Below, piece after piece: positions 1 to 7,455 of a DNA stretch of 11,738 bases (positions within the stretch are counted from its first letter, which is position 1; every line of letters begins with the position of its first letter). This DNA is from Phoronis ovalis (taxonomy: Eukaryota > Phoronida > Phoronidae). The stretch lies in assembly GCA_028565635.1 (NCBI GenBank), contig JAOXYB010050680.1, forward strand, positions 1-11,738. The letters are read 5' to 3'. Made by a program: the position numbers and the translations under genes. Below the pieces are notes generated by a model that was given only the letters and a program-made list of their open reading frames with translations, did no database searches and was not told the DNA's origin.

Positions 1-184
1 TCTAAAAATGATGTTGAAAGGTAATTTGGAGGTCATTTAACGTTCATAAAAGCCAATATGAGCAACCCTGCCTTTGCCAAAAGGCTATCTAGTTTATTTT
101 ACCTTAGTGTTTACTAAATTAATTTTCCACTTTGATTTAAATTATAATTAGACTTTTAAAACAGAAAATCTGTTATTTTTTCAG
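1..184 (+). other. NOL4: Partial intron upstream of NOL4 exon A
   Basis: AT-rich sequence ending in a poly-T/CAG acceptor. No exon or conserved element is visible, and its donor lies outside the window. Confidence 0.7.
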
Positions 185-375
185 AAGAATCATTGGATGC
201 AGCCAGTAGTCGTACATCCACACCAGTCACCTTACTACAGGCAGGTGACACGAAGCCTGACGTGAAGAATGGAGAAAAAACCACCAGTGTCAGCCCTAAA
301 CCAGAGATAAAGTCCGAGGACAAAGGTCACCCTGAGAGAAAACGCAGAGCAAGTGACGAATTAAGCTTAGATGAC
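185..375 (+). CDS. NOL4: NOL4 homologue exon A (charged linker with basic patch)
   Basis: The acceptor is a T-rich tract ending in CAG at 182-184 and the donor is GTAAGC at 376. The first two bases finish a codon from an exon upstream of the window (phase 1), then 63 codons follow and the exon ends in phase 0. It encodes a disordered-looking, Ser/Thr/Lys-rich stretch with an IKSE sequence (residues 41-44), matching the SUMOylation consensus psi-K-x-[10 protein letters not shown] (50-58) combines a possible basic nuclear localisation signal with an RRAS kinase-type site. This is the least conserved exon, so its assignment rests on its splice sites, frame and position just before the acidic exon. 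The open frame runs on to 474 past the donor, which is read-through into the intron. Confidence 0.8.
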
Positions 376-3300
376 GTAAGCACTTTACTATTTTATTTAT
401 TTGACAAATGCAGACAATTTTGTTGTTATGTTACTTGTATTCTTACGAATAGCTACTTAAAAACTGTGTTCTAGAGTGACATCTGGTGGAGTTTTGCTTG
501 CAACAAGCAAGTGGGTCGCAAATAATCAAGTTACTAATTAAAACGATTTCAGATACTTTTAAAAATTAATGTTTTCCTGGAGACTTGCCCAAAATGTAAC
601 CAGTGGTGTAATTTAAAACCTACTTACAGCTTACTTTTACCCAAACTTTGTGAAACAAAAAGTCCAGACATGATGTAAGATTTAACTAACCCCTCAGCAT
701 TCCCTAATATTCAGGTGCAGGAGAAAAGCATTTTCAAATATTTTCAGAATTTCATTCAAGTTTTGACATTTGATGATTTCAACAAAAAGGTATACTACAT
801 TGTATATTTGCATTTGTAACATGGCCTGTTGTTGACATTCTCCTTTTTAGAGCTCGGCAAAAGCGAGTGAAGCAGATGATGGCAAAGATGATGACGATGA
901 TGATGACAATGAAGATGATTTAGAGAAGCTTCAACCAGGACATGGTTATGACCCAGAAAGACTCAAGTCATTTAATGTAAGCATGAAGTGGCTTATTTTT
1001 CTGTAAGCAATACTGCTAGGAGAGAACAAACATAACTCATCTTTTGTTGGACATTGCGTCCTAATAGGATGATAGTTAAAATATTTTGTTGCTTACTTGA
1101 ATTTTTTCTAATGAAGGCTAAATGACCACTACCAAATCATATACTTGGCCTTTAAAAAGATAAATTGTTTCACTATAGTTTATTCTAAACGTCACACTTA
1201 TTCATGAGAAGGTTAACTAAAATATAAAGCTAAGATTTCTATCCTGCTTATATAGTTTATTATTATTATTATACAGAAAAGCAAGTAGATAGTAACACTT
1301 TTCAACCAATTCCAGATGATTCACGGTGCTCTTTTGTCAGTTGGTGATTTATTTTTTTTCAAGATGTTTGTGAGATTGTTTGTTGATGAGAATTTAGATC
1401 GCATGGTGCCTATTTCAAAACAACCCAAGGACAAGATTCAAGCAATTCTTGATGCATGTGACAGACAATTTCCAGAGTTTCATATAAGGTCAAGAAAGCG
1501 TGTTAGAACATATCTGAAATCATGCCGAAGAATGAGAAGATCAAAAGAAGGCACAAATGGCTGGGAACCAGTAAGTTTCTCAACATTATGCAAAAGTAGC
1601 TATATTTATTCCATACAGGTACAAAACCATGCAGAAGAACTGTCATGTCCTCCAACTGCTTTTACGTCAATTCCTAGTAAATTGTGATAACAAAAAATTG
1701 ATGTCACTACTGTATGAAGTTACAACAAAGTTTAATATCTGAATACACTTTAATTAACATCTGATTATGAATATATTATTGAAAATAATAATAAATATAA
1801 TGTAAACACATATTACAGTGTTTTAGTAAAAACTGTGGATTCATATCAAATCGGTGCAACAGTATTGCATATATACTTACATAATAGGTTGTAGAAATTC
1901 CAATACATGTATCAGTGCTGTAATTATAAATCCAATAACAAACTGTAAATGGAATATTTTTGTTTTTCATTAGTTAAGACCTACACCTCCACACCTAACA
2001 TCAGCTGCTGCTGAGAGTATTCTTGCCCAAGCTTGTGAAAATGAAAGTGAGAATGCAAAGAGAATGAGAATGGGACTGGAACCGTTGCCTGTAAGTCTTT
2101 CAAACGTATTGTATGTGAAAGCAACAGCATACAAGTACAACATTTATCCTTGTTCATTGAATAGTTGCTCAATTTTGTTTGTACTTCGTGAAAATTGCTT
2201 AAATATTTTTTTTAATTAAAAAAACTCTTCCTCAAAAGGGAATCCTTTACAAATGGAGACCACCTTGAAAAGGCATGGTTCTTAAATATAGATTGTGTGA
2301 CTGTAATTACCACCATGTTACAGAATAAAGTTATAAATCAACTCTTATTAAGAGATATATGGACTTGTGAAAGTTATAAACTTTTTTCAAGTTTAATTTA
2401 GAAAGGTGCTATATTGTGTTTACTTTGAGAGTCTTGCTAAGAACTGGTTTAAATCACATGAAGCTGTTTTTACAAAACTGTCCAGTAATAATTAATACGG
2501 TGTGAAAATATTCTTTACTTTGTTTTACCAGGGTGGTGTGATGAATGCTAAACGAGACAGGGAACGAGCTGAGCAAGCTGCAGCTGCTTCACAAGCTCCC
2601 CCAAGTAAGCCTTCCCAACCAGCTCAGTCTCAACATCCTCCACAATTAGACAGACAGCCAACACCATCATTGCTAAGTGACTTTATGCGCCAAGCACCCC
2701 CACATGCCTTCAGACCACCACATGAAATGCCGCCATTTTTCCCTGCAACCAATGGATTGTTTCGTCCTGGTTTCCCTGCTGCCTTTCCTGCACACCATCC
2801 AAGTCCAGTTCTGACAGCTTCTCCTCTAACTGGACAAGTGCAGAATGGTAAGTTTTAATCTTTACCAGTATTCACAGCATGTTTTAATAATGGATCTGCA
2901 TGGCTCAACTAGAGGTTATATGTACTAACATTCAAAAATGATGGAAATAATAATAATTCTGGGTAACTTGATGATGCAGTAGATAGGGCAAATGCAGTTT
3001 TTAGTAATCACCACTGATTAACTTACATGTTACCTGTTTAGCTTGTGTGCGAATCTTTCCGACCTTCAGGGACAAACCTTAAGTGATCTGTAATCTGCAG
3101 CGGAAGTCAGTTAATTTACTTCACAAGGAAAACCAAACTATACATTATTCCATCCATGTATATAGTAGTCAAACAAACTAAAATGTAACAGGCGGGACAT
3201 CAACATTTTCTTTTCTTTGCTAGGACCAACAGATCTGAGTGTAAAGAAGAGTTCAAGTAGCCAATCCCAAACTTCTAACACTTCCACAAACAGCAAAAAC

Positions 3301-3420
3301 CAGTTAAACCCAAATGAAATCTCCACCATCAAGCAGCTGATCGCCGGATACAGGGAATCAGCTTCATTCTTATACAGATCTGCTGATGAGCTGGAACAAC
3401 TTCTCCTCCAACAAAACTAA
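185..3420 (+). CDS. NOL4: NOL4/NOL4L family protein, C-terminal part (six exons, 5' end outside window)
   Basis: Six exons (185-375, 851-976, 1364-1570, 1974-2090, 2532-2847, 3224-3420) join in frame into 383 residues ending at TAA 3418-3420. Residues 1-63 are charged, with a basic RKRRAS patch. Residues 72-86 are very acidic. Residues 106-174 hold the conserved block [15 protein letters not shown]...[10 protein letters not shown], and 175-213 hold [20 protein letters not shown] and KRMRM. Residues 214-318 are Ala/Gln/Pro-rich. PTDLS lies at 320-324, and the conserved C-terminal segment with [13 protein letters not shown] and [14 protein letters not shown] ends the protein. From recall of the family, these blocks occur in the same order at the C-terminus of vertebrate NOL4 and NOL4L. 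Family members are nuclear or nucleolar proteins, strongly neural in vertebrates, with poorly defined biochemistry. All introns are GT-AG. An unseen upstream exon must supply one base of the first codon. NOL4 and NOL4L cannot be separated; many invertebrates are expected to have a single homologue. Confidence 0.93.
851..976 (+). CDS. NOL4: NOL4 homologue exon B (acidic run)
   Basis: The exon lies between a TCCTTTTTAG acceptor and a GTAAGC donor and is 42 codons long, phase 0 at both ends. It begins [12 protein letters not shown], passes through a near-continuous Asp/Asn/Glu run built on GAT/GAC codons, and ends in [12 protein letters not shown]. The last residues match the family's ERLKAFN just before [15 protein letters not shown], which continues in the next exon. 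The Asp run is encoded by a degenerate GAT repeat and is probably variable in length. Confidence 0.9.
1364..1570 (+). CDS. NOL4: NOL4 homologue exon C (core conserved block)
   Basis: The exon is 69 codons, phase 0 at both ends. Its acceptor is a poly-T tract ending in CAAG at 1360-1363 and its donor is GTAAGT at 1571. It begins [18 protein letters not shown], continues through [17 protein letters not shown], then [18 protein letters not shown], and ends in WEP. This is the most recognisable part of the NOL4 family in the window. The Arg/Lys-rich end could contact nucleic acid or serve in nuclear or nucleolar targeting, which is inference. The ATG at 1364 is an internal Met at the exon edge and is not the translation start. 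The frame stays open upstream to 1316 and downstream to 1687, but those parts lack family similarity. Confidence 0.95.
1974..2090 (+). CDS. NOL4: NOL4 homologue exon D ([13 protein letters not shown] block)
   Basis: The exon is 39 codons, phase 0 at both ends, between acceptor TTTTTCATTAG and donor GTAAGTC. It encodes [15 protein letters not shown], then [11 protein letters not shown], then [13 protein letters not shown]. This matches the family pattern [25 protein letters not shown] recalled from vertebrate NOL4 proteins. The segment is probably helical (Ala/Glu-rich) and ends in a short basic cluster. Confidence 0.95.
2532..2847 (+). CDS. NOL4: NOL4 homologue exon E (Ala/Gln/Pro-rich)
   Basis: The exon is 105 codons plus one base, so it ends in phase 1, from acceptor TTACCAG to donor GTAAGT. 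It starts [21 protein letters not shown], then becomes a low-complexity Pro/Gln/His-rich stretch with [13 protein letters not shown] and [17 protein letters not shown]. It ends VQN followed by the first base of a Gly codon. No folded domain is apparent. It replaces the divergent spacer that vertebrate proteins have between the KRMRL block and the GPTDLS motif. The frame is open upstream to 2502, but the acceptor at 2531 fixes the exon start. Confidence 0.9.
3224..3420 (+). CDS. NOL4: NOL4 homologue terminal coding exon F (PTDLS motif and C-terminal segment)
   Basis: The acceptor is a T-rich tract ending in GCTAG at 3223. The first two bases complete the Gly codon split with exon E. Sixty-four codons follow, then TAA. 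The exon opens with GPTDLSVKK, passes through a Ser/Gln/Asn-rich linker, and ends in [38 protein letters not shown]. In the vertebrate proteins I recall GPTDLSMK at the start and SPTEI...[14 protein letters not shown]...ADELENLILQQN at the end, so the terminus is almost unchanged. PTDLS fits the PxDLS consensus bound by CtBP corepressors. Confidence 0.96.
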
Positions 3421-4665
3421 CATCAATATTGTTTGTATTTGACACTGTTTGCTTCTGCAATGTTGTACGACTAATTGATAATCAGACACAGATCCACATA
3501 GAAATGTGTGTTAAAGAATGACATTTTTGTACTGGGGCTACAAGTATGTTTCTTCCACTAGTGAAATTAATTTTTGATATTAGTTTCAGCATAAGGTTTA
3601 TGAGATTTGGGCTCTGCAATATAAATTAGAACCTTTCTTAAGAACATTACATATAAGTTGGAAAGTAGCAAGAGAGAATGTTTTATGTACTACATGTCAC
3701 TCTATAATTGCATAGTTTTGAACAAGTGCATATAACCATTTGAGAAAGTTGTTTATTAATTTATTGTTGTACTGCTTATTTGTTAAATGAAATCCCTGTT
3801 TAAAAGTGGTTGTCAAATTGTGTAGCATATGGTGCTAGTTCAAGCTTTGATTTAGAAGCCAGCAAAAATGTATTTGTGTTAAAATAGGGTAGTAACTGTA
3901 CATATATTAATTTAAAGATAATTTTTATGCTAGTTTTAATAATTTATGTGGAACACTGTTCCCAGTGCTAATGTATGTAAGTCCCAGTCATTCAAATCTA
4001 GTCTTGCTTCTAAACATGATAAGGCATCTCATTTGAGATCCCATTTAAGATAGATAAGAACCGTATTATTATCAGTGTTGTAAAGCATGAATTATAATAG
4101 ATGGTTATTTTAATAATATTTATTTAGAGATCCACGTTTTGTACTCATTCAAAGTGGTGCCAGGATTGTAACAGGCCAAAATATTTATTTTTGTTTTACA
4201 TTAGGAGAAAACAATCTCAATTTTAAGTTATGTGCAATGATACGTTTTGAGAAGATACTCAAATATATAAAACACATTTTTGTTAAAAATTATATAAATT
4301 CTGTTGTAAGGTTGTAGCTGTATTTTTTTTTGTTGTAGTTTATAGTTAAGTGTAAGAAATGTAAGAGGTTGTAAATTTTTAGTTGTATTTCCATACTGAA
4401 TGACATCTTCTAACTAATGATTTTTTTTATTGGAAAAGTACATCATTTATTAACTTACATTTTGTTTTTTGTTTTCTTTTTATGCATTTATTTATTTTGT
4501 TCAATGTTTATATATATATACATATATTGCAATTATATTATAAAGAGTATTTGTTTATTAGTACTCTAAATATTTAGAATGTCCAAAATTGTAGTACGTT
4601 CTACATTTTAGAGAAATAAAGATATTTAATGTATAACAAATAAAAGATTTTGATTGTATAAGTGT
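3421..4665 (+). other. NOL4: 3' UTR of the NOL4 homologue
   Basis: This is about 1.2 kb of AT-rich DNA with no coding similarity between the stop codon and the paired AATAAA signals. It contains an AU-rich element-like run with overlapping ATTTA pentamers at 4486-4498 and a short (TA)n tract near 4510-4527. The end is approximate: cleavage is expected 10-30 bases after one of the poly(A) signals. Confidence 0.7.
4615..4644 (+). terminator. Poly(A) signals of the NOL4 homologue
   Basis: Two canonical AATAAA hexamers lie at 4615-4620 and 4639-4644, followed by a T/G-containing stretch (TTTTGATTGTATAAGTG) of the kind expected downstream. They are the only close pair of canonical signals after the stop codon, so they are the probable 3' end of the plus-strand gene. 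Confidence 0.65.
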
Positions 4666-5184
4666 TACCCACAGCCATTACAGGTCAGTAAATCAAAACT
4701 AATTTTACCTTAAAGAAGAACTGTTTAAAGACTCAGGATGCACATTGCGGCATAATAAAATTGTAATTTGATTACTAGTATATTCTAATTTTCAAAATCA
4801 AGATGAAGAAATAGCATAGCAAATTACATTTTTTTTTGAAAAAGTTATACTTTTTAAAGTTTATAAATTCTAAAGACAAAAGGTTGAAAATATTTCTAAT
4901 TCTCCACTTGAGAAAATTTGTGTTTTTTGAATTTCAATTTTCAAAATACGTCAAAACTGAAAACCGTCATCCACCTTCAAAGTTGAAACTTTGTACAATA
5001 CAAAACTTACTTTTCTATGTTTAAACTTTATGAATTTTCAGATTACTGATTTTGACCTGATCCTTAAATTTCCAAAAATCATTATATAATGTTAAAACAA
5101 ACAAAATTTTCCAAAATCCAAGACAGTGTTTATAGAAGATATTTATAATATAATTATGTTAGTTCATTTCTGCAAAGTCTTACT
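4666..5184. other. Intergenic DNA, no recognised feature
   Basis: Very AT-rich spacer after the plus-strand poly(A) signals. A 62-codon open frame at 4836-5024 is Lys/Phe/Leu-rich with no domain and no splice or codon support. I see nothing else in it. Confidence 0.6.
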
Positions 5185-5202
5185 GTAGGTTTCCGAGTTA
5201 TG
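5185..5202 (+). repeat. Left terminal inverted repeat
   Basis: GTAGGTTTCCGAGTTATG, 18 of 18 bases complementary to 5886-5903. Similarity decays immediately inward. Confidence 0.75.
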
Positions 5203-5335
5203 TTCTTTTGTATATACAACATACAGGTTTGTGATGCGGTAAAATGATGTCAGAAATATCTGTTATTACGAGACATTGTGGGGAGAAATGGGTAGGGGTC
5301 ACCGCTTAAAGGAAATGATATTGCCTTTTCACGAA

Positions 5336-5667
5336 TCACAAATGATAAATTCCTGCAATTGTGACGTGGGTCACGAAAATAATATAACCCTTTCCCACCT
5401 CAACAATAATTACTGTATTTAATCAGGTTGTATGCAGTACTAATAGTCGATTGGATGCTCCTAAACAGATAATTTTACTGCAAATTATTCAAAATGGTCA
5501 GAGCGTACTCAAGGGATTTTCGTTAGACGAGCTACAAAGGGGGTAAGCAAGATGGTTCAATTTCATTGCAAACAAAGAACAAATGATAATCTTTATCACA
5601 TTGGCATGGACCAAAATAATGTTCAATGATTCCCACAGCACGAAAATAAAATATCCTTTTCACACCT
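5336..5667 (+). repeat. Diverged direct duplication inside the transposon remnant
   Basis: Two copies lie at about 5336-5400 and 5578-5667. Both start with ACAAATGATAA and end with CACGAAAATAA followed by a C/T-rich run ending in CACCT (left, 5371-5400) or CACACCT (right, 5639-5667). The right copy has about 27 more bases in the middle. The best-matched block is roughly 30 bases with a few substitutions. Confidence 0.55.
5494..5526 (+). pseudogene. Possible remnant of a transposase N-terminus
   Basis: ATG at 5494 opens MVRAYSRDFR and then hits TAG at 5524-5526. Tc1/IS630-like and related helix-turn-helix transposases of invertebrates often begin M-x-(R/K)-AYS-x-DLRW. A single TGG-to-TAG change would explain the stop after the Arg. 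The similarity is lost downstream within about ten codons. The match is short, so this is a suggestion, supported by its position inside a unit with terminal inverted repeats. Confidence 0.35.
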
Positions 5668-5885
5668 GTAAGAAAATAAGTTTGCCACCACTCTATCTAC
5701 CTGAATAGTCTGGTGACCCCTATCCCTCATAAGTACATAATCTAGTGCTTGTGTGTATATATTTATGTATACGGAATCCAGGATTCTGTGTTTCCTCAGC
5801 TATTTCCTGACAGACTAAGCTGATGACGTCAGAAACATCTGAGTATCTGTCACAAACCAGTATTTAGTACCTTATCCGGTGTGAG

Positions 5886-5903
5886 CATAACTCGGAAACC
5901 TAC
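5886..5903 (-). repeat. Right terminal inverted repeat
   Basis: CATAACTCGGAAACCTAC, the exact reverse complement of 5185-5202. Its outer end overlaps a small near-palindrome, AAACCTACTATAGGTTT, at 5897-5913. Confidence 0.75.
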
Positions 5904-6435
5904 TATAGGTTTGCACTTGCAGAGGGTTGGTTTTTAGCTTATATTCTTTGGTATGGAGTGCTGTAAAATGGGGTAGTAATTTTTAAATGGGAATCAGCTT
6001 TTATTTTTAGTCACGAATTTGAATTTTTTTATAGATGAAAACTTTTGTAATACTTAGTTTGCCAGTTTTTTGTTATGGCACACAATTTTTTAAAACATAA
6101 TTGTACTTTTAAGGAAAAAAAGACTAATAATCGGAAAGCTTTTGTTTATGTTTTGATACCGAGTTTGATAACAACTTGCACTTGTTGCGAAACATGTGAC
6201 ATCAAGTAGGGCTAAATTTAAAGTAAGGAATATTTGTTCTACTAGAAGAGTTCAGAATCCTTCTTATAGCATTTAACATTGCAAAAATTTATAATTTTAA
6301 CTATTATTTTTGTAAACAATAATTGCATATCATGTATCTTGTGTGTGTATGTGTGTGTGTCAACAAATTCACCTAATTGTTATATAACACAAACTTTTTG
6401 GAATGTTCCTGAATAATTTCAAGTGACTTAACATT
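5904..6435. other. Intergenic DNA with a short GT microsatellite
   Basis: AT-rich spacer. The only clear structure is a (GT)n tract interrupted by TATG at about 6340-6360. No open frame with a recognisable product and no RNA gene was seen. Confidence 0.6.
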
Positions 6436-6468
6436 TGACCTTTACATGACCTTCTAAGCTCAAGGTCA
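6436..6468. promoter_or_regulatory. Cluster of nuclear-receptor-type half-sites (DR5 plus extended half-site)
   Basis: TGACCT occurs at 6436-6441 and 6447-6452, separated by exactly five bases. On the minus strand this reads AGGTCA-N5-AGGTCA, the DR5 arrangement classically bound by RAR/RXR. Eight bases further, TCAAGGTCA at 6460-6468 fits the extended half-site of NR5A/ERR-type receptors. It lies beside a foldback repeat, so it may be part of a dispersed element and not a selected enhancer. Function is inference. Confidence 0.35.
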
Positions 6469-6720
6469 ACAAAGTGTGACCCTGTGGTACTGTGATATTT
6501 CATTTGTGATGTCACATTTTATAATGAGGGCATTAGTTATACAGCAAAGGTATTAGCATTAGCTGAAGTGCAGCAGGAATCTTTGTCATTATCATATCAT
6601 CGCAAAGCTGCGATTCAAGCTAATGCGGTAATACCTTTGCTGCAAAACTAACGTTCTCATTGTAAAATACAGCATCACAAACAAAAGGCCACTGCATCAC
6701 AGGACCGCACTTCATTGCAA
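6466..6720. repeat. Foldback (MITE-like) imperfect inverted repeat
   Basis: The left arm, about 6466-6586, pairs with the reverse complement of about 6600-6720. The best-matched core is CAGCAAAGGTATTA at 6542-6555 against TAATACCTTTGCTG at 6629-6642. Pairing extends outward through ATAATGAG/CTCATTGT, TTTGTGATG/CATCACAAA and CCCTGTG/CACAGGAC, with scattered mismatches and small gaps. Only about a dozen bases separate the arms. The structure fits a foldback transposon or MITE. No coding capacity is seen. Confidence 0.65.
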
Positions 6721-6756
6721 ACAGTAGTAAAACATAGGTTGATAATAGTTGCACAT

Positions 6757-6805
6757 TTTAAGGTATCTCAAGATCATTCATAATGAATTCTAAAGATACC
6801 TTTTA
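6757..6805. repeat. Small hairpin-forming inverted repeat
   Basis: AAGGTATCT at 6760-6768 is the exact reverse complement of AGATACCTT at 6794-6802. ATTCAT/ATGAAT pairs again near the centre, so the 43-base unit can fold into a mostly paired hairpin. It could be a tiny repeat or part of an adjacent element. There is no evidence for a microRNA beyond the fold. Confidence 0.4.
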
Positions 6806-6884
6806 AAGTAAATAGCAGCTTTGATTTACTGGCCCTTTTACTGACAGCTGGGCTGGCATTTCAGATAACTGGCACACTGAAAGC

Positions 6885-7368
6885 CGAAAGAAAATCATCA
6901 ATTTATTGAATAAAAAATCTAATATTATTATATATTATTCTTTGAGGTTTACCTTTTTTTTTTTAATAAAAATTACAATTGTCAAATTACAAAAAATACA
7001 AAGCACTGACAACAAATAATAGCATAGATTCAAAATTTGGTTCATACATTTACAGAAAAATTCTAAAATATATTTATCATTCCATCGCACATTTCAATAT
7101 ACTTCAAAACATGTTTGCAACTGATAAAAATTATCTAAAATCGGAAATGGATGGCATAGGTTTTTTGGCTAAGTGATTTTCTATGGTAGCAAGAATAATT
7201 GATTGAAGGATGCTGTGGATTCCAATTTATCCCTAAAAGTAACCCAACAGGAAAAACAGAATGCACACATTATTCTTCTTGTCTTCTTTATAATTAAAAA
7301 AAATAATATGGTAAGTACTAAAAGTCTAATAAAATGAACGAAAAATCCATCACGTAATAAATCCATTT
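6885..7368 (-). other. Probable 3' UTR of the minus-strand PTP gene
   Basis: AT-rich, non-coding sequence between the TGA at 7371-7369 and the candidate AATAAA. Short open frames here (for example 6979-7176 plus and 7181-7372 minus) have low-complexity products and no domain. The boundary is approximate. Confidence 0.5.
6902..6907 (-). terminator. Candidate poly(A) signal of the minus-strand PTP gene
   Basis: TTTATT on the plus strand reads AATAAA on the minus strand, about 460 bases after the minus-strand stop codon. An ATTAAA variant at 6966-6961 is an alternative. Cleavage would then fall near 6880-6895. Confidence 0.45.
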
Positions 7369-7455
7369 TCAATCGGACTCCGATTCACTTAGCACCTCCA
7401 GAAAATTAAACATAATATACTCCAGAATAGCTTTATAAACAAATGCATATTCTCC
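7369..7455 (-). CDS. PTP terminal coding exon 6 (C-terminal helix and stop)
   Basis: The acceptor is TTTTTTTAG, and the exon has 28 codons and TGA at 7371-7369. It begins GEYAFVYKAILEYI, aligning with family EQYxFCYKxxxEYI, and ends in an acidic tail, VLSESESD, with casein-kinase-2-like sites. The preceding exon ends in a complete codon, so the join reads MIPTV-GEYAFVY. The tail is only about 14 residues beyond the last conserved helix, as expected for a protein ending at its PTP domain. Confidence 0.88.
   Translation of the reverse strand, partial: GEYAFVYKAILEYIMFNFLEVLSESESD

Larger units (their letters stand above)
376..3223 (+). other. NOL4: Introns of the NOL4 homologue
   Basis: There are five GT-AG introns: 376-850, 977-1363, 1571-1973, 2091-2531 and 2848-3223, each 376-475 bases. 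All donors are GTAAG. The intron before exon C has a short (TTA)n tract near 1256-1273. No RNA gene, transposon end or further NOL4-like exon was seen in them. The frame of exon C continues into its downstream intron to 1687 but shows no similarity to the family. Confidence 0.75.
5185..5903. mobile_element. Non-autonomous DNA transposon remnant with terminal inverted repeats
   Basis: An 18-bp sequence, GTAGGTTTCCGAGTTATG at 5185-5202, recurs as its exact reverse complement at 5886-5903, defining a 719-bp unit. A second inverted pair lies inside: TAGGGGTCACC within 5290-5303 against GGTGACCCCTA within 5712-5726. The element also contains a diverged direct duplication and a possible transposase start codon region at 5494-5526. 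These features fit a decayed or internally deleted DNA transposon (MITE-like). The target-site duplication is unclear: TA occurs at both flanks, but the left TA sits two bases further out. The superfamily cannot be fixed from one copy. Confidence 0.7.

Noticed and set aside
1316-1687. NOL4 exon C read as a single unspliced ORF starting at the ATG at 1316
   Set aside because: Family similarity begins exactly at 1364 after a poly-T/AAG acceptor and stops exactly at the GTAAGT donor at 1571. The extensions are intron. A GTACAAAACC segment after an ACAG at 1615-1618 could be an alternative exon, but nothing supports it.
1776-2172. Minus-strand open frames over NOL4 exon D and its flanks
   Set aside because: They are antisense to a well-supported exon and lack any domain or splice logic.
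3138-3332. 64-codon minus-strand open frame
   Set aside because: It is antisense to terminal exon F of the NOL4 homologue and is a shadow of the real frame.
4836-5024. 62-codon open frame between the genes
   Set aside because: AT-driven Lys/Phe/Leu composition with no domain. It lies past the poly(A) signals of the upstream gene and has no promoter or splice context.
5775-5787. GAATCCAGGATTC palindrome
   Set aside because: A 6-bp inverted repeat with a one-base centre is expected by chance in AT-rich DNA of this length.
5824-5831. TGACGTCA, a perfect CRE-like palindrome
   Set aside because: It lies inside the transposon remnant, whose left half has a related TGATGTCAGAAATATCTG stretch. It is more likely element sequence than a regulatory site of either gene.
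6979-7372. Open frames on both strands near the 3' end of the PTP gene
   Set aside because: They fall in probable 3' UTR, have low-complexity products, and the minus-strand one only begins beside the PTP stop codon.
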